Assembly (NCBI RefSeq): GCF_900215325.1
Contig: NZ_OCMS01000002.1
Span: 124,001-188,000 of the forward strand
Length of the DNA stretch: 64,000 bases
Direction: 5' to 3'
Origin: Fibrobacter sp. UWB16
Lineage (GTDB): Bacteria; Fibrobacterota; Fibrobacteria; Fibrobacterales; Fibrobacteraceae
Shown here in pieces: positions 37,905 to 45,054 of the stretch. A model generated the notes under the pieces. It saw only the letters and a program-made list of their open reading frames with translations, was not told the DNA's origin and did no database searches. The translations under genes and the position numbers were made by a program. Positions within the stretch are counted from its first letter, which is position 1. The number at the start of each line of letters is the position of its first letter.

Positions 37905-39899
37905 ATGCATTACACAAAACTCAGTGTTGCGGGTTGTGCCGCACTCATGTTTGGCCTCATCGCGTGTTCCGGCGAAGACGGAGCAGACGGTACAAATGGA
38001 ACTAACGGTCTTAATGGTACTAGCTGCGAAGTGAAGTCCCTCAAGACTGGCGACGGCTATAAGGTGCTTTGCGGAGGGGATTCCGTTGGCGTCTTGCTGA
38101 ATGGTAAAACCGGTGCTACTGGTAAAACGGGTGCTACTGGTGCTCAGGGCAAGAAGGGTGACACTGGTAAGACTGGTGAAAGCTGCACCGTTAAGCAGGT
38201 CACTGATGGCTATGACGTCTACTGCGGCAACGATAAAGTTGGTCAGTTGAGGAACGGCGTTGCTGGTGAATCTTGCACGACTGAAAAAGCAACAGATGGC
38301 ATTCTCGTGAAGTGCGCTGGCGAAGATCCGGTGAAGATTTCGAACGGCGTTAGCTGCGAAGCTAAGGCTTACTCTAAAGAAGGTAGAGATGGTCTTCAGG
38401 TCACTTGCGGTGATGCAGATCCGGTTTATCTGTGGAACGGTACAAAGGGTGATAAGGGTGATGACTGTACCGCTAATGAATTCACTGATAAAGATACTGG
38501 TAAGAAGGGCTTCAAAGTGTCTTGTGCTGGTGAAGTCGTCGGTACCGTGTGGAACGGTGATGATGGTGAAAACGGCGTAAGCTGCGTCAGCAAGGACAAT
38601 GAAGATGGTACCGTGACGGTTACCTGTGGTGACGCAAACCCAGTGACAATCTACAAGGCTATGTGCGGTGAAGACTCTTATGACCCGGAATTCAAGTTCT
38701 GCGTTCTCGGCAAGCTTTATGACAAGTGCGATGGTAAAACATTCACCGTCAATAGAGAATATTGTAATGACGGTGTTGTTGCAACCTTGTGTAACGAAGT
38801 CGAGTTTGACAAGAAGGGTAACCCGACCAAGATTGTTGGCTTCCGTGGAACTACCAAGAAGGAATTCTGCTGGAACGGCATTATTACCAAAAAGTGCGCT
38901 GGCGAAGAATTCGGTGTAAACCAATACTGCGGTAAGACCATGGATGGAAAGGCTGACTCTGTCTGGACTTACTGTGATGAAGATAAGATGGCACAACTTC
39001 AAACTGCTTATAACAATATAGGCATTGATCTTTTGGCATCTTCGTCTAGTACTGGTGGCGTTAGCAGCAGCAGTGCTGGTTTCTTTGGAAACTTGATTGG
39101 TGAAAAACTTGTCGCATATGAATTAGGCCCGGTGCAGGAATTCTATTCTACGCTTGAAGTCTTAAAGGAATCCTGTACAGATGATGCTACAGTAAGATGC
39201 GGTCTTGTGGTTTACGATGCAAAGAAGGAATTCTGCGATGAACGTGATGAAACGATTTATGGTTACACGATTATCAATAACTTGAAGGTGATGACAGAAA
39301 ACCTTGCATTCGTATACAAGCTGCCTGTTGTTAACACTAAAAAGGACGATGATGGTAAAATCATAGAAAAGTCTCTTGAAATCACTAATAGTAGACTTGC
39401 TTTTGAGGAAGATGCTTTTGAAAACTTCGATGCTGGTGAAGGTAAGGGCCGTTATTACACTTGGAATTCTGCAATGGGTGTAGGCGACTTGAGAAAGGAT
39501 TTGTCTGAAAACGGTGAACTTAAGGATCAGAAGCTGGTAAGTATTGATACCGTCTTTGGTGCCTGCCCGGAAGGTTGGAGATTGCCGAGTCAGCTTGAAC
39601 TTGAAGATCTTAAGACAATGGCAGCTGAAGCTCAGGAAGGCTTTGCAAATCTTAACGATGAACAAGATCCTGAAAAAGTCATTAACTTTAATGTTCAATT
39701 CTTGGGATATCACGATGGAACCAAGGTTAAAGAATTGAATAAGAAGGCTTTCTTCTGGTCCTATGATGAAATCATTACGGGAAATGATGATAAACAGGCC
39801 TATGGCTTAGTTATCAAGGGTGCCGATGAAAGCGATGTTACTTCGAATAGTAAGAAGTTTGCATTCACGATCCGTTGCGTTCAGGATACTAGAAACTAA
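37905..39899 (+). CDS. FISUMP-domain lipoprotein with collagen-like and two-Cys modules
   Basis: 664 residues; AGGGAG precedes the ATG. The signal peptide ends LIAC (lipobox), followed by GEDGADGTNGTNGLNG. Then come about six modules of roughly 30-40 residues, each with a Cys near the start and one in the middle (SCEVKSL...VLCGG, SCTVKQV...VYCGN, SCTTEKA...VKCAG), separated by collagen-like Gly-X-Y runs. A further Cys-rich region, a Ser-rich linker (SSSSTGGVSSSS) and a C-terminal Fibrobacter major-paralogous domain follow (MTENLAF, RYYTWNSAMG, CPEGWRLPSQLELEDL, FTIRCVQD). The domain family is known from F. succinogenes; its function is not. A surface-exposed adhesin-like role is inferred. Confidence 0.88.
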   Translation: MHYTKLSVAGCAALMFGLIACSGEDGADGTNGTNGLNGTSCEVKSLKTGDGYKVLCGGDSVGVLLNGKTGATGKTGATGAQGKKGDTGKTGESCTVKQVTDGYDVYCGNDKVGQLRNGVAGESCTTEKATDGILVKCAGEDPVKISNGVSCEAKAYSKEGRDGLQVTCGDADPVYLWNGTKGDKGDDCTANEFTDKDTGKKGFKVSCAGEVVGTVWNGDDGENGVSCVSKDNEDGTVTVTCGDANPVTIYKAMCGEDSYDPEFKFCVLGKLYDKCDGKTFTVNREYCNDGVVATLCNEVEFDKKGNPTKIVGFRGTTKKEFCWNGIITKKCAGEEFGVNQYCGKTMDGKADSVWTYCDEDKMAQLQTAYNNIGIDLLASSSSTGGVSSSSAGFFGNLIGEKLVAYELGPVQEFYSTLEVLKESCTDDATVRCGLVVYDAKKEFCDERDETIYGYTIINNLKVMTENLAFVYKLPVVNTKKDDDGKIIEKSLEITNSRLAFEEDAFENFDAGEGKGRYYTWNSAMGVGDLRKDLSENGELKDQKLVSIDTVFGACPEGWRLPSQLELEDLKTMAAEAQEGFANLNDEQDPEKVINFNVQFLGYHDGTKVKELNKKAFFWSYDEIITGNDDKQAYGLVIKGADESDVTSNSKKFAFTIRCVQDTRN

Positions 39900-39923
39900 T
39901 TAAGTCTCACATAATACAGCTCC

Positions 39924-39967
39924 AAGGCACCTGGCTCTCCACCAGGTGCCTTTCGGCTTTTTTTTAC
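39924..39967 (+). terminator. Strong terminator after the FISUMP gene
   Basis: AAGGCACCTGG / CCAGGTGCCTT, an 11-bp stem with a 7-base loop, then TCGGCTTTTTTTT. Confidence 0.8.
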
Positions 39968-40201
39968 ATGTCATTCCCGCCGCAAAAAGATGTCATTCCC
40001 GCCTTGAGCGGGAATCTCCTTCACGTCGTCCTGAACAATACATCGCGTCGTCCTGAGCGTAGCGAAGTACCCAGTAAAGTCTCGTAACCGTCGTCCAGAG
40101 GGCGAAAAGCCCGAAGGACCCAGTTAAATCTCGTTCCGCAAAAAAACTTTACTGGATCTTTCCACCTCCGGTGTCAGGATGACGTTCTGCATTCGCCATC
40201 C
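39968..40201. repeat. Repeat mosaic downstream of the FISUMP gene
   Basis: TGTCATTCCCGCC units and GTCGTCCTGAGC...GAAGTACCCAGTAAA / TTTACTGGATC...CAGGATGACG arms. The segment 40120-40201 is a direct copy (about 90%) of 37444-37524. No gene is seen in this gap. Confidence 0.75.
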
Positions 40202-40204
40202 AGA

Positions 40205-40236
40205 AAACAAAAAAGCCCGGACATCAATCCGAGCTA
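40205..40236 (-). terminator. Terminator after the Rpn-family gene
   Basis: On the minus strand AGCTCGGA / TCCGGGCT (one G-U pair) with a 6-base loop, followed by TTTTTTGTTTT. Confidence 0.65.
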
Positions 40237-40307
40237 AAAAGAAATTGCTTTGGCGCAACCGCCCCGCAATGACGTGGATGTCGAGCGCAACAGGAGCGCC
40301 TGCGGTC

Positions 40308-41237
40308 CTATTGTTTCTCGATCTCCGTCTTAATCGCAAGAACATCTGATTCTGGAAGATCAGAAATACGTACGACCTTTTCTACAGAATCACCTTCGAC
40401 AAGCATTTTCTTTGCCATCTCGTGTTTAGCCATATTCTGGCCCCGATCAATGGCAGCCTTGTTGATGGCATATTCATCCCATTTGGCTTTTTGAGCTTCG
40501 TCAATCATTTTCTGTTCCTCTTTCGATAATTTAGCCAAATATGCGGTCGAAAACAAGAGCTCAAAAGCTGTGTTGGCATACTGCTTGGGCATCTGCGTCA
40601 TATTTTTTATGTTCTTGAGTACGTAAAGTCCTTTATCTAGAGTTGTTTCCAGCTGGTCCAATGGCTTATTGAACTTTGGAAGTTCCACAAATGCAAAAGA
40701 GAGTATGTTGCTCACGCTAGCTCCATTAATCTCGCGAAGCTTTGCCCGACGAATGTAGCGGTCATCGGCAAATACATTAAATTCCATGAAAACAACTGTA
40801 ACGACGGGATTCAGTTCATAATTGTATTGCTTGCCGCGTACCCCTTGTGCAATAATCGTCTGTGATGCGTAATAAATAGCACGGTTGACGATGTTTTCCT
40901 GCATAAGAAGTTGCACTTCGATGATAAAGCGTCGCTGTGCAGAATCAATGCAATATAGGTCAAAGACTGTTGTTCGATTTTCGTTTGACCCATCATTAAA
41001 TTCCTTGTTCCGGGACTGTACATCAACAATTGGCGATGCGATTTCGCCTTCGAGCACAGCGTTCAAAAGCGCAATCAAACAGACTTTGTTTTTAGTATCG
41101 GGATTGAAGGCCTTCTTGAATGTCCTATCTGTAAGGAGGTCTGCAAAAACACCTGCCCCCCTATATTCCTCATAAGTTCTAGCCTCGCTAATGGTTTTGC
41201 CCCAATGAATTTCAGATATGTTATTGTTGTTTTCCAT
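40308..41237 (-). CDS. Rpn-family PD-(D/E)XK nuclease / putative transposase
   Basis: 309 residues. The N-terminal half follows the PDDEXK/Rpn family: GVFADLLTDRTFKKAFNPD, FDLYCIDSAQRRFIIEVQLLMQENIVNRAIYY (Asp, Glu-x-Gln core) and a C-terminal helical tail with SDLPESDVLAIKTEIEK. Rpn proteins are recombination-promoting nucleases often annotated as transposases. No terminal inverted repeats or target duplication were seen, so I do not call an insertion sequence. The gap to the GH30 gene (41238-41372) contains a small CCCGA / TCGGG hairpin in its leader. Confidence 0.88.
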   Translation of the reverse strand: MENNNNISEIHWGKTISEARTYEEYRGAGVFADLLTDRTFKKAFNPDTKNKVCLIALLNAVLEGEIASPIVDVQSRNKEFNDGSNENRTTVFDLYCIDSAQRRFIIEVQLLMQENIVNRAIYYASQTIIAQGVRGKQYNYELNPVVTVVFMEFNVFADDRYIRRAKLREINGASVSNILSFAFVELPKFNKPLDQLETTLDKGLYVLKNIKNMTQMPKQYANTAFELLFSTAYLAKLSKEEQKMIDEAQKAKWDEYAINKAAIDRGQNMAKHEMAKKMLVEGDSVEKVVRISDLPESDVLAIKTEIEKQ

Positions 41238-41371
41238 AATTTTTTCATAGTTAAACGCCCGATGATGTCGGGTTCATGGACAGAAATGAGTTCCCTACCC
41301 ATTATATTAACACGCACGAACGAGGATTTTATTCCGAAAAATTTTTGTAAAAATGAAGAAAGTCTAAAAAG

Positions 41372-41402
41372 GAAAAACGGCCCGCGTTTGCGGACCGTTT
41401 TA
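41372..41402 (-). terminator. Terminator after the GH30 gene
   Basis: Minus-strand ACGGTCCGC / GCGGGCCGT (one G-U pair) with a 4-base loop and a short T run. Confidence 0.7.
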
Positions 41403-41422
41403 ATGAATAATAGAAAATCCTG

Positions 41423-43570
41423 TTACTTCTTGATGACGCGCTGGACGTTGGCTTTGGTCTTCAAAATGTAGGCGCCTTGGCGGATGCTCGGCTTGAGCGT
41501 GCCGTTTTCGTTGAGAGCTTCGCTCTTGAGGCCCTTCCAAACGAGGTTGCCGTTCATGTCAAAGATGTATGCCTGCATCTTGGAGTCGTTGATGACGGAG
41601 CGGTGGGCCATCTTGATTGCAGATCCGGTGCCCGTGCAACCCGTGGCGACAATCTTTGCGATGTAGATGCCTGCGGCTTCGCTGTTGAAAGTGAGGGCGG
41701 TAGAACCGTTTTCGCCTTCCTTCTTGAGGGAGACCTTGGTTTCGCTCCACTTGGATCCTGCGGCGAGCTTGCCATATTCGTAATCGACCCAGCTGCTGCC
41801 TGCAGCGCCGCCCACGTTCACGTAAGCGTCAGAAGTGCCCTGGCTGCGCATCGTGATAACGAGGCTTGCGCAAGAGGAGAGGGCTTTGGCGCCTTCGGCG
41901 CTGATGTTCAAGAGCTGGTTCTGGTAGCCGCAAGATTCTTCGGACTGGTCGCAGCCGGCGAGCGGAACGCTGGCGTAACCTGCAATGCCGTCGATGGCGG
42001 TTGTGCCGTAGGTGACGTCGGAGAGCTTGTCGCTCATGGCTTGCCAGCCAGAAACATCGGTGGAAGTCGTGTAGTCGACAATCACGACATCATCGGTCGG
42101 AACGATAATCGGTTCGACGTAGCTGGAGTCGCTTGTTTCGTCCTTGCAGTTGGCGACTAAATCGACTGTGGCGCCTTTCTTATATACGAGTGTTGTAATG
42201 GAACGAGCCGGCAAGACCGTGCAGTTTGAAATTGTCACGTTCTTGCTCTTGAGGCCGTTTTCCTTGGACTGCACGGCGGTAATGAGGCCGTAGCCTGCGA
42301 TGGCCGGGTTCTCGAGCTGGATGGCTGCACTACCCGTATTGACGAGAACTGTTGTGACGGAGTCGCCGCTTGCGCTGAGGAAGGCGACCGTCTTGAGGTT
42401 TGCTTCGGCAGTCGTGGAGGCGATGACGCTTGCACCCGGATTCACGAACTTGGAATAGTGGCGCATGGCGTGGTATTCCGGGTGAATCTTGAAACCGGCT
42501 TCATCGCAAACAAATTTGCCGCTGCCGTCCAGGTCCCAGCCTGCACCCGGGCAGACGCTGATCATCTGGGAGTGGTAACCCCAGAATAGTTGCCAGGCGA
42601 TGTAGCCGGAGAGGCGACCGTCGGTAAAGCCGATTTGCATAATCTGTGCGAGACCGAGCATGTCCTTTTCGCGCGGTTCGTCGAGCATCGGGCAGAATTC
42701 TGTCATGATGATGGGCTTGTCGCCCTTGCCGTACACGTCAGCAATAGCCTTCATCGGCTTGCGGAAGTTTTCCGGATCGAGGTAGTTGTTGCCTGAGTTG
42801 TCGTTTCCGTCACCGGCATGGTAAAGGTGGTAGGCGTAGCCGTCGAGCTTGTTGGCGTCAAGTTCCTTGGCGTACTTTTCGAAGTTGCTGTAGCCGATGC
42901 CGAGAGGTTCAGGTCCGAGGAGTTTAGTCTGTCCCTTCACGGCGTCGTAGACGGCGTTCAAAGCTTCCTTGTAACCGGCGATTTCATTTGTTTCTGTCGG
43001 TTCGAAGAGGGTTTCTTCGTAATCGGCTTCCATGTCCGGTTCGTTTTGGAGAGAAATGTAGTCCGGAGAGATGCCTGCGGCCTTGTAGGCTTCGAGGCTC
43101 TTCTTCCACCAGTTGGCAAAATCACTGTAGACGTATTTGCCATACGGGTCGCTGTTCGAGGGCTTGAGCGTGTTCTGGCTCTTGATCTTTTGTCCGTCCA
43201 CTTTACCGTTCAAGTTGCCGCTCGGCTTGAGCTTTGCCGGAGCAGACCAGCTGGACATCTGGATTTTCATGTGGTCGCCGAGACGTTTTTTGGCTGCCTT
43301 GACGATGTCGATATCGTCTTGCAATTTCGTGGCGTCTTCGTCTTGATACCAGTTGCCGACACGGAGTAGGGAAAGGTTAAGACCGGTAAATGCTGTGTCG
43401 AAAATGGCTTCTTGATCTTCGGCAGGGAGGTTCTTGATCCAGCTCTGGTAGTAAACGCTTGCGCCACCGAAACCCGTAACTTTCTGGGCTGTTGCGCTCG
43501 GATCGACCGTAACGCTTGCGGCATAGGCGCTAGCTGCGAGCAATGCCGTAGAAATCAAATATTTTTTCAT
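41423..43570 (-). CDS. GH30 xylanase with C-terminal T9SS-like sorting tail
   Basis: 715 residues; Sec signal peptide MKKYLISTALLAASAYAA. The GH30 core (about 20-460) has QKVTGFGGASVYYQSW, acid/base Glu in YISLQNEPDM and nucleophile Glu in IMTEFCP, closest to subfamily 8 glucuronoxylanases. A beta-sandwich carbohydrate-binding-like module follows (about 510-640, VVIVDYTTSTDVSGWQ, with paired Cys). The C-terminal 70 residues (MQAYIFDMNGNLVWKG, RQGAYILKTKANVQRVIKK) look like a type A type-IX-secretion tail. It probably cleaves xylan outside the cell. AGGAG lies before the ATG. Confidence 0.9.
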   Translation of the reverse strand: MKKYLISTALLAASAYAASVTVDPSATAQKVTGFGGASVYYQSWIKNLPAEDQEAIFDTAFTGLNLSLLRVGNWYQDEDATKLQDDIDIVKAAKKRLGDHMKIQMSSWSAPAKLKPSGNLNGKVDGQKIKSQNTLKPSNSDPYGKYVYSDFANWWKKSLEAYKAAGISPDYISLQNEPDMEADYEETLFEPTETNEIAGYKEALNAVYDAVKGQTKLLGPEPLGIGYSNFEKYAKELDANKLDGYAYHLYHAGDGNDNSGNNYLDPENFRKPMKAIADVYGKGDKPIIMTEFCPMLDEPREKDMLGLAQIMQIGFTDGRLSGYIAWQLFWGYHSQMISVCPGAGWDLDGSGKFVCDEAGFKIHPEYHAMRHYSKFVNPGASVIASTTAEANLKTVAFLSASGDSVTTVLVNTGSAAIQLENPAIAGYGLITAVQSKENGLKSKNVTISNCTVLPARSITTLVYKKGATVDLVANCKDETSDSSYVEPIIVPTDDVVIVDYTTSTDVSGWQAMSDKLSDVTYGTTAIDGIAGYASVPLAGCDQSEESCGYQNQLLNISAEGAKALSSCASLVITMRSQGTSDAYVNVGGAAGSSWVDYEYGKLAAGSKWSETKVSLKKEGENGSTALTFNSEAAGIYIAKIVATGCTGTGSAIKMAHRSVINDSKMQAYIFDMNGNLVWKGLKSEALNENGTLKPSIRQGAYILKTKANVQRVIKK

Positions 43571-43585
43571 ATTACACTCCTAAAT

Positions 43586-43626
43586 TACACCGGATATATC
43601 CCTACACCGGTTCGACCATACACCGA
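43586..43626 (-). promoter_or_regulatory. Three direct TACACCG repeats in the GH30 leader
   Basis: TACACCG occurs at 43586, 43603 and 43619 (plus-strand coordinates), 16-17 bases apart, between the start codon and a TATCTTTA promoter-like element (43631-43638, minus strand). The placement suggests an operator or RNA control site. Confidence 0.4.
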
Positions 43627-43675
43627 GAGTTAAAGATACTAAAAGTAATAAGGAGTTTCAAGAATGTTTTATTCC

Positions 43676-43768
43676 TGCGTCATCCTGACCCTGCAAGGGG
43701 AAGGACCCAGTCAATTTATTACTAGAATTAACTGGATGCTTCGTTCTTCGAACTCAGCATGACGAGAG
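43676..43768. repeat. Intergenic GTCATCCTGA-type inverted repeat
   Basis: GTCATCCTGACC...GGACCCAGTCAA and AACTGGATGCTTCG...CAGCATGACG face each other. It ends 5 bases from the stop of the minus-strand gene at 43774. Confidence 0.7.
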
Positions 43769-43773
43769 CGTGA

Positions 43774-44946
43774 CTAGTATGCGCCGTCGCCCTTGAACAC
43801 GACCTTGAACGTCTTCAAGATGAGCTTGAAGTCGTCCCCGAGCTTGCCATCGCGACGGATATAGTCGTTGTCGAGACGCATCTGCCCTTCAAACGGAATG
43901 TTGCTACGGCCGCTGACCTGCCAAATGCAAGTAAGACCCGGTGTCACGGAAAGGCGCATGCGGTGCCACGGTTCATATTCGGCCACTTCGGACGGAATTG
44001 GCGGGCGTGGTCCAACGATGGACATGTCGCCTTTGAGAATGTTGATGAGCTGAGGCAGTTCGTCGAGACTGAACTTGCGGAGAACGTGTCCGAACGGGTA
44101 AATACGAGGGTCGTTCTTCATCTTGAAGGTCTTGCCGCCTGTCTCATTCAAGGCCATGAGTTCTTTTTTGCGTTCTTCAGCATCGGCGTACATGCTTCGG
44201 AACTTGTACATGGTGAACAGAGCGCCATTCTTGCCAACGCGCGTCTGTTTGAATATAATCGGGCCCTTTGGATCGCTGATTTTTACGGCGAGTGCACAGA
44301 ACAAAAGGAGCGGGGACAGTACAACCAATGCTGCGGAAGTGCAGGTGATGTCTACGATTCTCTTGATGATGTGTCTAAAGCGGATCTTGTGGGGGTGAAC
44401 CCAGATATCCGAGAGGTTAAGCCTGTTGAGCGTGAAGAAACTTCCGTTGGTGCTGTTGAATTCCTTCAGCTTGTCGTCCATTTCGAGGTTGTCCTTTTCC
44501 TGATAGCCGGTGTAAAGGTATGCTTGGAAAATGGGTGCCTTAGGCTTGTGGCGAAGGGCCTGGATAAGGCCAGCGTCGTTGAGCTTGTGAAGAATTTCCT
44601 TGCGGATGCCCTCAAGCGTGCTCATGTCGGAATTCAAAAGGATGATGCCGATACCGCTGTTGTCACTCAAATAACCGAGAACATCGATAAAGCGCAGGTG
44701 CGAAAACATCGTAAGCACGCTGATCTTCCAGGTGTTTTCGACAATTTTAGAGGGACGGCCCCAGCCGAGCACATCGAACTGGTGCGAATAAATCTTGATG
44801 AAAAGGAATGGCTTGCGGGTGCGGTTCGCGCGCAAAAACTCCTCGTTTAACCGGGCTTTGAAGAGCCTGGCCGGGTAAACGATGTTCTTTAACTTTTGCT
44901 CGTTCAGAATCGAGCCGATTGTTGGATTTGCAGCTTCCTGTTCCAT
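43774..44946 (-). CDS. Polyprenyl-phosphate sugar-1-phosphate transferase
   Basis: 390 residues from ATG 44946. The N-terminal 200 residues are soluble and of unknown fold. One membrane segment follows (about 205-228), then the bacterial sugar transferase domain: VGKNGALFTMYKFRSMYADA, RKFSLDELPQLINILKGDMS, VGPRPPIPSE and GLTCIWQVSGRS. Such enzymes start surface polysaccharide synthesis by loading a sugar phosphate on undecaprenyl phosphate. Unlike the paralogue at 49314, it lacks the multi-helix N-terminal region. Confidence 0.9.
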   Translation of the reverse strand: MEQEAANPTIGSILNEQKLKNIVYPARLFKARLNEEFLRANRTRKPFLFIKIYSHQFDVLGWGRPSKIVENTWKISVLTMFSHLRFIDVLGYLSDNSGIGIILLNSDMSTLEGIRKEILHKLNDAGLIQALRHKPKAPIFQAYLYTGYQEKDNLEMDDKLKEFNSTNGSFFTLNRLNLSDIWVHPHKIRFRHIIKRIVDITCTSAALVVLSPLLLFCALAVKISDPKGPIIFKQTRVGKNGALFTMYKFRSMYADAEERKKELMALNETGGKTFKMKNDPRIYPFGHVLRKFSLDELPQLINILKGDMSIVGPRPPIPSEVAEYEPWHRMRLSVTPGLTCIWQVSGRSNIPFEGQMRLDNDYIRRDGKLGDDFKLILKTFKVVFKGDGAY

Positions 44947-45054
44947 GGCCAACAATATAGTAAACTAAAGGCTTTTTTCAGTATATGTTGAATGGCGTTT
45001 TGTTGCCGAATTCCCGATTATATCGTAGATTTTGTGGTGAAGAAAGGAGAAACA

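Noticed and set aside
40308-41237. Complete insertion sequence around the Rpn-family gene
   Set aside because: No terminal inverted repeats or target-site duplication could be seen; the flanks are the common intergenic repeats and a normal terminator.
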